Notes under the pieces: model-generated
Told to the model about the DNA's origin: nothing
The model's database searches: none
The model's input: the letters and a program-made list of their open reading frames with translations, nothing else
Assembly: GCF_030813115.1 (NCBI RefSeq)
Contig: NZ_JAUSTY010000003.1
Coordinates: forward strand, 62,001 to 126,000
Direction of reading: 5' to 3'
Origin: Bacillus horti
GTDB lineage: Bacteria > Bacillota > Bacilli > Caldalkalibacillales > JCM-10596
Length of the DNA stretch: 64,000 bases
Shown here: positions 1-7,351 of the stretch, piece by piece
Layout of the letters: each line of letters opens with the position of its first letter
How positions within the stretch are numbered: the stretch's first letter is position 1
Translations under genes and position numbers: made by a program

Positions 1-75
1 GGAAACGTGGTTGAGCGCTTCGCTCCTACGACTACCCCTGAACAGATAGAGAAGTCGATTGAAGAATTACTTTAA
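1..75 (+). CDS. glutathione peroxidase, C-terminal end (partial)
   Basis: Frame 1 is open from the window edge to a TAA at 73-75 and encodes 24 residues beginning GNVVERFAPTTTPEQIEKSI. The RFAPTTTPE string is the conserved C-terminal signature of thiol-dependent glutathione peroxidases (BsaA/Gpx family), which reduce peroxides in the cytoplasm. Only the tail is visible, so the catalytic Cys, Gln and Trp cannot be checked. A terminator follows at once, so this is the last gene of its transcript. Confidence 0.75.
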   Translation, partial: GNVVERFAPTTTPEQIEKSIEELL

Positions 76-97
76 GATATGCTTTCCATATGCTGTT

Positions 98-139
98 AAA
101 AAGGTTGTTCTTACCTGAGAGGTATAGAGCAACCTTTTT
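98..139. terminator. intrinsic terminator between convergent genes
   Basis: A 10-bp perfect stem (aaaaaggttg at 98-107 with its complement at 130-139) ends in a T-run on the plus strand and has an A-run on its left side. It can therefore stop both the peroxidase transcript and the convergent TetR transcript. Confidence 0.8.
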
Positions 140-145
140 TGTGGA

Positions 146-658
146 TTATAAAAGTCGAATCAAAGCCTCTCTAATTTTCATCGCATCCCCTTGCTGCTCC
201 ACAATTCTCGCATATGCAGCGCGCAAAGCCTCAGCTAGTAAAATGCCAAGCTCTTGTCCAGCAGGTTCTTGTGCGGCAACAGCTAGCTTTCCTAAATAAT
301 CTGCTATAGCGTTATTCACGTTTCGTGGATCTGGCTCAGAAAGAAGCCTTCCAACCTTTAGCTTAATCATGCCGTCGTACGCCGCTAAAAAGGCAGCCTT
401 AAGGGCTTGACTTTCCGAAACAGCTTCCGCTACGGCCTCCATACGATCTAAAATACGCAGGGTCACATCGTCCCGTAGCATCCCATAAAATTTAATTTTT
501 GACCGATAATGATGGTAAAGAGCTCCGACCGTTACGCCCGCATCAGCTGCAATATGATCCACTTCAGCTTTTTTGTAGCCTATTTCGCTAAAGCGCTTGA
601 GACCAGCGTGAATCAGCCGATGCTGGGTCGAGCCGGGAACTGGAATTTCTGGATTCAT
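146..658 (-). CDS. TetR/AcrR-family transcriptional repressor
   Basis: This 170-residue protein has an N-terminal helix-turn-helix of the TetR type: the segment IAADAGVTVGALYHHYRSK is the classic recognition-helix region, at about residues 38-56, followed by an all-helical ligand domain. The ORF could start at 676, but there the purine-rich stretch touches the start codon. ATG 656-658 lies 11 bases after a GGAGG and is preferred. The gene is divergent from a VOC/glyoxalase-type gene, and the intergenic region carries two copies of a CATAAC-N3-GTTATG palindrome. It is therefore probably a local repressor of itself and of that gene. The inducer is unknown. Confidence 0.85.
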   Translation of the reverse strand: MNPEIPVPGSTQHRLIHAGLKRFSEIGYKKAEVDHIAADAGVTVGALYHHYRSKIKFYGMLRDDVTLRILDRMEAVAEAVSESQALKAAFLAAYDGMIKLKVGRLLSEPDPRNVNNAIADYLGKLAVAAQEPAGQELGILLAEALRAAYARIVEQQGDAMKIREALIRLL

Positions 659-763
659 CGCAGCCTCAGCCTCCATTTCCCTATATTTTTCCCTATGTCG
701 TTTCTTAGGCAGATGTTTTCATTATAGCCAAATTAATAGGGTAGATTCAATTTTATTATTTGA

Positions 764-829
764 TTGACAAAAATACATAACCCAGTTATGCTATTAACAT
801 AACCAAGTTATGTTAATGATAACATAACT
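764..829 (+). promoter_or_regulatory. promoter with twin palindromic operators (TetR target)
   Basis: TTGACA (764-769) and TATGCT (787-792) with a 17-bp spacer form a strong sigma-A promoter for the VOC gene. One operator, CATAAC-N3-GTTATG, lies at 776-790 over the spacer and -10. A longer perfect copy, TAACATAAC-N3-GTTATGTTA, lies at 795-815, and a further half-site (AACATAAC) starts at 821. The position is ideal for repression by the divergent TetR protein. The operator-regulator pairing is inferred. Confidence 0.75.
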
Positions 830-864
830 ATTAAGACGAATCTATGAAAAAAGGGAGTGTAAAC

Positions 865-1218
865 ATGGAAGGAAACGTAATGTTTTATTTTGTACCTGTT
901 AAAGATATTAAAAGTGCTAAAGCCCTATACCGCGACGCATTAGGCTTAGAGGAATCTTGGAGAGAAGGCGACTTTACTGTTGCTTTTAAGCTACCTGGAA
1001 CAGACGTTGAGCTTATGGTTGAGCAGGTTCAAGAGGGCGGTCCCGATGCCGCTGGTCCTGTTCTACTTGTACCATCTGTTAAAGACATCTATGAAAACAA
1101 TCAAGGTAAGCTTCATTTTGTAGACGAGCCTAGTGAAACACCTGATGGTCTGTGGGTAAGTGCTAAGGACGATTCCGGTAATGGCATTTACTTTACGGAT
1201 GAGAGCAAGCACGAGTAA
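865..1218 (+). CDS. VOC/glyoxalase-fold protein
   Basis: This 117-residue protein has the single-module length and pattern of the vicinal oxygen chelate (glyoxalase/bleomycin resistance/dioxygenase) superfamily: FYFVPVKDIKSAKALYRDALG at the start is the first beta-alpha unit (EVxDxxxAxxFYxxxLG pattern), and GNGIYFTDES closes the second. An in-frame ATG lies at 844, but ATG 865 is preceded by AAAGGGAG at suitable spacing and sits better in the domain. It follows a TetR-operated promoter, so it is probably induced by the same small molecule. Substrate and metal are not predictable. Confidence 0.75.
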   Translation: MEGNVMFYFVPVKDIKSAKALYRDALGLEESWREGDFTVAFKLPGTDVELMVEQVQEGGPDAAGPVLLVPSVKDIYENNQGKLHFVDEPSETPDGLWVSAKDDSGNGIYFTDESKHE

Positions 1219-1240
1219 TTAACTATTTAATAGAATAGAG

Positions 1241-1545
1241 AGGGCTTGTCCCAAAAGTGTCAAATGATTTATCGAGTAGATGTGGTGTGCAATGAAAGTT
1301 CTAACGGTCATATTTGCACCTTAGCCGTGCTTTTCGGAGTTCTGCAAATTCTAACGGACAAAATTGCACCTTAGAAGGGAGATTTGAGGAAAAATCTCTA
1401 GATATTCATTCTAAGAGTTAAAAATGTCCGTTAGAAATAGAATTAGCTAAAAATCACTCTCTAAGAGTCTCGTATGTCCGTTAGAGAACGGGGCAGTCAA
1501 AAAAGTCCAAAGTTTAAAAAACTTTTGGGTTTGGGACAGCCCCTT
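1241..1545. repeat. palindromic noncoding element with four 26-bp units (MITE-like)
   Basis: The gap between the VOC gene and the sugar operon is filled by a symmetric imperfect palindrome. Its ends are related inverted repeats (GGGCTTGTCCCAAAAGT at 1242-1258 and the complement of a GGGGCTGTCCC...AAAAGT end at 1522-1544). Inside are four copies of a 26-bp unit with core CTAACGG(A/T)CA...CTTAG: 1299-1324 and 1349-1374 forward, 1411-1436 and 1461-1486 inverted. Both pairs are exactly 50 bp apart and all are symmetric about about 1392. No ORF is present. A transposase-dependent miniature element or a long structured RNA or terminator are both possible. Confidence 0.7.
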
Positions 1546-1597
1546 TTCATGGTTAATCTCCCAATCCCATAAATCGAAAATAGACTACTATTTCTCC

Positions 1598-2329
1598 TTA
1601 TTTTAATAGAGGAATCTTATCTTTGTATGCTGTGATAAGCTGCAAATTATGCTCCTCAGAGTGATCTAAATTGCCGCTTAAAAAAATAGGGGGTTGATCT
1701 CCATTTTCTGCGATATAGGCGATTGCCTGTGCAACTATAGAGTTGATCAGAACCATATTATAGATCGTTGAAACAGGAGCAAAAGGGACGGTTACACGCT
1801 CGTGCTCCATGACAGCATCCCCTAGTACAACATGATTATTAATGGCGAGGTCAGCGTAATCAGATAAATGCTTGCCACTTTGGTGACGGGATTGCAGCTT
1901 GGTATAATGAAACGATGTTAATGCAACCACAAAGCATCCAGCCTTTTGGGCTGTGATCGCTACATCTATGGGAACAGGATTCCTCCCGGAGGTTGATACG
2001 ACGATTAATATGTCGGCAGAGGACAGACGATGCTCATTTAAGACGTGTTCTCCATAGCCCGCCATTTTTTCCAATGTTGAGGAACGGACAGCTCCTTCGT
2101 GCAGCATTAAGGACTCGGTAAATATCGGATTAACGGGAGCCAATCCCCCGGCACGATAAAAGATCTCCTCAGCTATCATATGTGAATGCCCACAGCCAAA
2201 AACATAGATAAGCCCTTTATTTGCCACAGTTTGGGCAATGGTTTGGGCAGCCTCCTTTATTTTTTCAGCTTCCTCCTTCAATATCGTTTCCAATCCTGTG
2301 TGGATGTGGTTAAAGTATTCTTTTATCAT
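1598..2329 (-). CDS. SIS-domain sugar-phosphate-binding protein (UPF0309-like)
   Basis: This 243-residue cytoplasmic protein has a sugar isomerase (SIS) fold: the YVFGCGHSHMIAEEIFYRAG segment and the later IVVSTSGRNPVPIDVA segment (S-T-S-G phosphosugar loop) are the two diagnostic motifs. Length and motifs fit the UPF0309 group. ATG 2327-2329 is chosen because GGGAGGG lies about 10 bases upstream; an ATG at 2404 lacks a convincing site. It is the last gene of the operon after the binding protein, permeases and GntR regulator. It probably handles a phosphorylated sugar or amino sugar brought in by that transporter. The exact reaction is unknown. Confidence 0.75.
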   Translation of the reverse strand: MIKEYFNHIHTGLETILKEEAEKIKEAAQTIAQTVANKGLIYVFGCGHSHMIAEEIFYRAGGLAPVNPIFTESLMLHEGAVRSSTLEKMAGYGEHVLNEHRLSSADILIVVSTSGRNPVPIDVAITAQKAGCFVVALTSFHYTKLQSRHQSGKHLSDYADLAINNHVVLGDAVMEHERVTVPFAPVSTIYNMVLINSIVAQAIAYIAENGDQPPIFLSGNLDHSEEHNLQLITAYKDKIPLLK

Positions 2330-2435
2330 TAATGCAGTTCCCTCCCTATGACGTAGTACCTGTCTCTCCTTTGGTCCATGCTGGTTAGACTTGTGTTGCT
2401 TCATCCTGCGTAGGTCAGGTAGCTTGTTGGTCAGC

Positions 2436-3170
2436 CTATGCTTTTAAAATGACTTCAAATTTATGCTGATCGGTACGATAGATCGCTTTCGTATACTCAA
2501 TAATTTCTTCTTGAATGGAATAGGTCGTTCTTCTGAACAATAAAGCCAGGGTCCCTGGCTTGACATCGAGTAGCTTGCTTTCATATTCACTCAGGCTGAT
2601 AGGCTCAACAGTTTGACGAGCATAGTGGGGAATCAGATTATACCGCTCGCGTAGGATTTGATAGAGGGACGTGCCTTCTAAGCATTCCTTGGTCAGGTTA
2701 AAGCATTTCTCCTTATTAAGCCAGACTGATTCAAGGGCATATGGAATTTGATCGACTATCCTCAAGCGCTTCAGCATGATGACTTTCTGTTGCTCTCCCT
2801 TTAACTGAAGATGCTTAGCTACCCTTTTAGTAGCAGGTGAAATTTCAAACTGCAGTGTTCTTGTCCCCACCGTATGTCCCATTCGTTCCATATCCTCAGT
2901 TAAGCCTTTGAGCTCAGAAAGCTGATGGTTGATTTTAGGCTTTGCTACAAATGTTCCCTTGCCCTGTTCCCTGTATAAAATCCCCTCATTCACAAGGGAC
3001 ATGATCGCTTCTCTTGCTGTCATGCGACTAATTCCATGGATGACACATAATTCCCGTTCGGTGGGGATTAGATCATCAGGCTTTAACTCTTCATTATCGA
3101 TCATTTCCTGAATAATCTCTTTTAACTGGTAGTACAACGGGAGGGGATTACTCTTTTCAACCTTCCTCAT
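2436..3170 (-). CDS. GntR-family (HutC/YvoA-type) transcriptional regulator
   Basis: This 244-residue protein has an N-terminal winged helix (LPLYYQLKEIIQEMI, then PTERELCVIHGISRMTAREAI at about residues 41-61) and a C-terminal UTRA effector domain ending in YTKAIYRTDQHKFEVIL, the normal HutC-subfamily layout. A GTG at 3179 is too close to the ribosome site; the ATG at 3168-3170 has AAGGAAG about 10 bases upstream. It lies inside the sugar operon, between the permeases and the SIS protein. The operon promoter carries a HutC-type operator (GT-N-TA-N-AC at about 6545). Known relatives respond to amino-sugar phosphates; the effector here is inferred to be an intermediate of the imported sugar. 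Confidence 0.85.
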   Translation of the reverse strand: MRKVEKSNPLPLYYQLKEIIQEMIDNEELKPDDLIPTERELCVIHGISRMTAREAIMSLVNEGILYREQGKGTFVAKPKINHQLSELKGLTEDMERMGHTVGTRTLQFEISPATKRVAKHLQLKGEQQKVIMLKRLRIVDQIPYALESVWLNKEKCFNLTKECLEGTSLYQILRERYNLIPHYARQTVEPISLSEYESKLLDVKPGTLALLFRRTTYSIQEEIIEYTKAIYRTDQHKFEVILKA

Positions 3171-3201
3171 CTTCAGCACACTTCCTTCTAGTTTTTTGAT
3201 T

Positions 3202-4080
3202 TTATCCCTTAACGGCTCCTGCTGTCAGTCCTTTTTCAATAAACCTTTGCACAAATAAATAGATAACCAAGACTGGAATAACTGTAATCGTTACCGCAGT
3301 AGCCATCAGCCCATAATCTGTGCCGTACTGTGAGCTAATAAAGGATAATAAGACCACTATGGGTCGAATGTGCTCTTGACCCACGAAGATCAAGGAGGAG
3401 AAGAGATCGTTATAAGACCATAGAAATACAAAGACACTGCACGTAGCAAATGATGGTCTGGATATAGGGAAAAAGATCCTAGTATACATCTTCAATCTGC
3501 TGCAGCCATCCATAACGGCAGCTTCTTCTAGCTCTTTGGGGATTGTAGCCATATAGCCTGATAAGACGAGTACAGCGAAAGGCAAATACCCGGCCGTATG
3601 TGGTAATATTAAGGCCCAATGCGTATTCAATAAATTCATCTTGATTAATAGCTCAAAGACAGGTAAGACGGTGGCGAAAGAAGGGATCAATAAGCTTAAC
3701 ACGAGTATGCCCTGAATAAATCCACGGAGCCTAAAGTGAAAACGAGATAAAATAAACGCAGCCATTCCCCCGAAGAGCAGGACAAAAAACACCGTACCCC
3801 CGGACATGATAAAGCTGTTCAGATAGCTTTTACCGACATTCATAGATTGAAACGCATTGACATAGTTTTGGAGAGTTGGATCTGCAGCTATAGCAAAAGA
3901 GTTGTTGACCACATCCGCAGAATCTTTAAAAGAGTTATTCACGATCCAGAGCAACGGAAAGATAGTGGTGAGCGACCAGATACTCAGACTAAAGTAAATA
4001 AAAAACCTGCCTATTTTTGAGCCGGTTAGGTTTAGCTGTAGCTTCTCCCATAAAGTGCGTTGTTCCAGTTTGATCTGCAT
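3202..4080 (-). CDS. ABC sugar importer permease, MalG-type
   Basis: This 292-residue integral membrane protein has six hydrophobic segments. The cytoplasmic EAA loop LEEAAVMDGCSRLKMYTRIF near residues 195-215 is the docking site for the ATPase. It is the second permease of a carbohydrate (CUT1) importer, 28 bp downstream of the MalF-type gene. No ATPase gene is present in the operon, so a shared MsmX-type ATPase encoded elsewhere is expected, as in many Bacilli. The substrate is unknown; a GntR/SIS neighbourhood suggests a sugar whose phosphate is sensed, possibly an amino sugar. Confidence 0.9.
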   Translation of the reverse strand: MQIKLEQRTLWEKLQLNLTGSKIGRFFIYFSLSIWSLTTIFPLLWIVNNSFKDSADVVNNSFAIAADPTLQNYVNAFQSMNVGKSYLNSFIMSGGTVFFVLLFGGMAAFILSRFHFRLRGFIQGILVLSLLIPSFATVLPVFELLIKMNLLNTHWALILPHTAGYLPFAVLVLSGYMATIPKELEEAAVMDGCSRLKMYTRIFFPISRPSFATCSVFVFLWSYNDLFSSLIFVGQEHIRPIVVLLSFISSQYGTDYGLMATAVTITVIPVLVIYLFVQRFIEKGLTAGAVKG

Positions 4081-4108
4081 GTCTTACCCCTCTCTTACTG
4101 ATATATGG

Positions 4109-4972
4109 TTAATATGTAACCTGTTCTCGTTTCAATAAGCGATTTGTGATCAGTGCCAGTGCTACACCAAGAATCACGATATACACAGCGATCGTTGCCC
4201 CGTATCCAAACGCTTGATCAGTTATGGCTTTCCGATACATATAGGTCCCTAATACCTCCGAGGTGTTGAATGGTCCCCCTTTCGTAATAATATAAACCAT
4301 TTCAAACACCCTAAAAGCACCTGTAATGGCTAAAATGATACAGATTTTGATATCGCTCCAAATCAAGGGGATGGTGATGTACACCATTCGTTTAAAGCCT
4401 GTGATCCCGTCCAGCTTAGCCGCTTCATAATAGTCGCTAGGAATTTTTAAAATAGCCGTCAGGAGGATGACGAAATAGAAGCCGACATACTGCCACACCG
4501 TTGGAATTGCAACAGCAAGGAGAGACGTTTTTTCATTAATCCACAGTACCCGTTCTAAGCCTAGATTCACTAGGATGCCGTTGAGCATTCCGTAGTTGTA
4601 GCCGTAGATTAGCGTGAACAATAAACCAATAGCCGCTCCTGAGATCACAACAGGGAAGAAAAAGGATGTTCTGAAAAATCCCCTGCCAAACTTAATTGAG
4701 TCCACCAACACCGCCAGAATCAAGGCGATACCTACCTGAAAAATAACGGCGTAGAGCATGATCTCAAGGGAATTAAACGTGGCAATGCGAATAACTTCAT
4801 CCTTGAACAGACGTGCATAGTTGTCCAAACCGATAAACGTCGAGTTAAAAAAACCGTTTGATTGATAAAAGCTTTTTATTATTCCGTTAAAAAAAGGATA
4901 ATAGAGAAAAACGCCTGTAATGATCACCATCGGTAATAAAAATAGAGTAATAAACAGTTTATCGCCCTTCAC
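4109..4972 (-). CDS. ABC sugar importer permease, MalF-type
   Basis: This 287-residue membrane protein has six predicted segments and the EAA loop YYEAAKLDGITGFKRMVYIT at about residues 182-201. It starts at GTG 4970-4972, with AAAGGTG five bases before it. It pairs with the MalG-type protein immediately downstream to form the channel of the importer. A 200-bp gap with a strong hairpin separates it from the binding-protein gene upstream, which would allow the binding protein to be made in excess. Confidence 0.9.
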   Translation of the reverse strand: MKGDKLFITLFLLPMVIITGVFLYYPFFNGIIKSFYQSNGFFNSTFIGLDNYARLFKDEVIRIATFNSLEIMLYAVIFQVGIALILAVLVDSIKFGRGFFRTSFFFPVVISGAAIGLLFTLIYGYNYGMLNGILVNLGLERVLWINEKTSLLAVAIPTVWQYVGFYFVILLTAILKIPSDYYEAAKLDGITGFKRMVYITIPLIWSDIKICIILAITGAFRVFEMVYIITKGGPFNTSEVLGTYMYRKAITDQAFGYGATIAVYIVILGVALALITNRLLKREQVTY

Positions 4973-5042
4973 ATAATCACCTTTAGTTTCCTAATTTTTT
5001 GTACTATCAGAATTTAAAAGTTTGCAGGTAGATAGTATAAGA

Positions 5043-5086
5043 AAAACTAAGGCTTTCGCCAGGACTTGGCGATAAGCCAAGTTTTT
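5043..5086 (-). terminator. attenuating hairpin between binding-protein and permease genes
   Basis: Read on the minus strand, a roughly 19-bp imperfect stem (AAAACTTGGCTTATCGCCA against TGGCGAAAGCCTTAGTTTT, loop of five) ends in a T-run. It lies in the 201-bp gap after the binding-protein gene. A partial terminator here would set a higher level of binding protein than permease. Confidence 0.65.
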
Positions 5087-5173
5087 CTAAAACAATCATT
5101 CGAATAAAAGAAAGGGCTACGCCGTCCATAAACAAAGCGGGACGACGTAACGCTATGGGGAACATCAACCATA

Positions 5174-6499
5174 CTATTTGCTATCCTCAATATCCTTAGC
5201 TTCCTGCAACACTTCTTCAGCTGTTTTTCTACCAACAGCAATATGCGGGAGGTTTGTTCGAATATGGGTAAACGCCTCAGGAGAAATTTGGGAATCTATC
5301 GGGTAAGATAGGGAGTTGGCCTCCTGCACCATTTTGTGTCCATCAAGAGCCGCACTTGATAATCCCTCTACTTCAACGTTGGCAGCAGGCACCCCTCCGT
5401 TAGCTTCAGCAAACGCTTTAACAATCTCTTTGGAGGTCAAAAACTTAATCAGCTCCAAGGCCGTTTCTTGCTTACTCTCATCCTCATGGGATTTTTTGCT
5501 TAGAAAATATCCTGAACCAAAGCCGGCCACAAGATCGCCATACGTGGCCTTCCCGCCTGGCATAACAGGGAATGGCAGAACGGTAGTATTCGCCATCACT
5601 TCCTCAGACAGTCCGCCTAGTGCCCATGAGCCATTCACCATCATCGCCGCTTGCTCCTGCTGGTATAGATTCTGGGCCATAGAATCGTTTATCGTATGCG
5701 TGTCTTTAGGAAAGGCACCCAATTCATAATGCTCTTTAATTTTGTTCAAGCCAGTGATCCAGCTCTCATGAATTCCGTCCTTTAACCCGGCCGTATTCCC
5801 TTCAGGACCGCCTGCTGATAGGATGTAATGCTCAACAAGGTAATAGGATTCATCCAAGGAACCGGCAAGTGGGACAATTCCATTTTCAGCGAACGTCTTG
5901 ATGGCCGTTTCGAATTTATCCCAATCAGTCGGCAGGTCAAGCCCGTGATCCTCGAATAATTTTTTGTTTACAATCAAGCCCTCATAATAGCCTGTCAGTG
6001 GAACGGCAAAAAGCTGTCCATCCGCTTCCCGCACCTGGTCCAAAGCGGCTGGAGATAAGCCATCTGCCCAAGCTGTATCCGCTTTCAAAAGCTCGTCAAA
6101 AGGAACAACCTTTCCTGCATCAATAATGTTCCTTGAATCAGCACCTGTAAAAAAGAACGTGACATCGGGCTCGCTGTCACTAGAGAAGCTGGCAAAAACC
6201 TTCGTTCTAAACTCATCACCTGACGTTAAAGACTCCTCTGTAATCTTGACGTTCTGATGTTTTTGGGTGAACTCCTCCAGAGATTTTTTAAATACGTCAG
6301 TGGCAGGATCTGTTCCTCCAAACATCGTGATCAGATGTAGGTCAATCGTATCGCCAGAAGCTTGGCTCGTATCCTCCCCTCCTCCGCTATCCCCCTCTAC
6401 GTTAGAATTTGTAATTTCATTTCCGTTTCCTGAGCAAGCTCCTAGAAATACAGCGAACACTAGAAGCATGGCTACGGTCAGCATTAAACTTTTTTTCAA
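5174..6499 (-). CDS. extracellular sugar-binding lipoprotein of ABC importer
   Basis: This 441-residue precursor has a lipoprotein signal (KKSLMLTVAMLLVFAVF then LGAC lipobox, lipidated Cys at about residue 22) and a Ser/Gly/Glu-rich linker, then a family 1 solute-binding fold (FGGTDPATDVFKKSLEEF, later NGSWALGG and LELIKFLTS). It catches a sugar outside the membrane for the two downstream permeases. A GTG at 6511 is possible, but TTG 6497-6499 sits eight bases after an AAAGGTGG site and gives a tighter signal peptide. It is the first gene of the operon. The sugar cannot be read from the sequence. Confidence 0.88.
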   Translation of the reverse strand: MKKSLMLTVAMLLVFAVFLGACSGNGNEITNSNVEGDSGGGEDTSQASGDTIDLHLITMFGGTDPATDVFKKSLEEFTQKHQNVKITEESLTSGDEFRTKVFASFSSDSEPDVTFFFTGADSRNIIDAGKVVPFDELLKADTAWADGLSPAALDQVREADGQLFAVPLTGYYEGLIVNKKLFEDHGLDLPTDWDKFETAIKTFAENGIVPLAGSLDESYYLVEHYILSAGGPEGNTAGLKDGIHESWITGLNKIKEHYELGAFPKDTHTINDSMAQNLYQQEQAAMMVNGSWALGGLSEEVMANTTVLPFPVMPGGKATYGDLVAGFGSGYFLSKKSHEDESKQETALELIKFLTSKEIVKAFAEANGGVPAANVEVEGLSSAALDGHKMVQEANSLSYPIDSQISPEAFTHIRTNLPHIAVGRKTAEEVLQEAKDIEDSK

Positions 6500-6540
6500 C
6501 CTTACCCCCACCTTTTTTCACAGTTTACAGGAATTGTCAT

Positions 6541-6582
6541 GTTGTCTATACCAATTTTATACGTATGGAATAAATTGGTCAA
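6541..6582 (-). promoter_or_regulatory. sugar operon promoter with HutC-type GntR operator
   Basis: On the minus strand TTGACC (6577-6582) and TAAAAT (6554-6559) are separated by exactly 17 bp. Just downstream of the -10, TTGGTATAGACAA (about 6542-6554) matches the GT-N-TA-N-AC consensus of HutC-subfamily GntR regulators. An operator at the start site fits repression by the GntR protein of the same operon; that pairing is inferred. Confidence 0.7.
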
Positions 6583-6685
6583 TACATTTTTTAGAAGAAT
6601 TAAAATTATATAAGTAATATGATTATTATGAATTGAATACTTGTAAGGATGGACGGGTTACCTTCATGGACACCTAGAAACAAAA

Positions 6686-6714
6686 AACACACCTAATTCT
6701 CAGGTAGGTGTGTT
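6686..6714 (-). terminator. intrinsic terminator
   Basis: A 9-bp perfect stem (aacacacct at 6686-6694, aggtgtgtt at 6706-6714) is followed on the minus strand by a T-run (the A-run at 6682-6687 on plus). It closes the DUF2935-like gene. Confidence 0.8.
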
Positions 6715-6739
6715 CCTAAGTCTGCTTCTATCAGAAGCA

Positions 6740-7063
6740 TCATCTACATATAAAGTCAAATCTCAAATTTTTAATAAACTCCTCACTCTGTTTTAAGCAG
6801 AAGGAAACAAGTTCCAAAACATTTTGATAAAACTCTTGAGAAATCTGACCTTTTGAACGATTCACCGTTTCTATGTACCTGACCACAAGCTGGTGTGTCT
6901 TGGCAAATGCCTCCTCCCATTCCTCTAAGCCGCTCACATATTCTTGTTCAAGATCTCTTACTAGCTCTCTAATGACAACAGTATGTTCCTCCTCTTGATG
7001 CTTCCAAAATTCAGCCTCATCGAGAACTCGCAATGGCATCTGATCTCCGTAATAATACTGCAT
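6740..7063 (-). CDS. DUF2935-like helical protein
   Basis: This 107-residue, almost entirely helical protein is rich in Glu and His (EAEFWKHQEEEHTVVIRELV). The pattern resembles one half of the DUF2935 family, ferritin-like four-helix proteins found in Bacilli, which are usually about twice this length with two repeats. ATG 7061-7063 is chosen because AAGGAGGTG lies seven bases upstream; the GTG at 7072 overlaps that site. It stands alone between a terminator and recQ. No function is established, and the family assignment is tentative. Confidence 0.55.
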   Translation of the reverse strand: MQYYYGDQMPLRVLDEAEFWKHQEEEHTVVIRELVRDLEQEYVSGLEEWEEAFAKTHQLVVRYIETVNRSKGQISQEFYQNVLELVSFCLKQSEEFIKNLRFDFICR

Positions 7064-7351
7064 GAACAGCACCTCCTTAAGTTTTTATTTATTCAAAAGC
7101 TATGAAATAAAGAACTCTAAAGGAGCGAAGAATAAGGAATTAATTAGGGAGCTAAATAAGGCTGCTTGTACTAGTAATCCATAGATAGCCCATCCCTATT
7201 GAACTTCAATCACAATATTGCCGTAGTGCTTTCACCCACAAAGCAAATTTATGCCCATTTACCGTTGAAAAAGACATGCGTGGCTTTTCTTGTTATACTT
7301 GTAAAATAGAATTAGACGTCAGACGAAGTACACGGATCAAGGAGCTAGTTA

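Noticed and set aside
1299-1486. CRISPR array
   Set aside because: The 26-bp units are regularly spaced, but half are inverted and the intervals are mutually similar rather than unique spacers. No cas genes are present.
5047-5241. Minus-strand 64-residue ORF overlapping the end of the binding-protein gene
   Set aside because: It lies in another frame over the real gene and an attenuator hairpin, and has no ribosome site.
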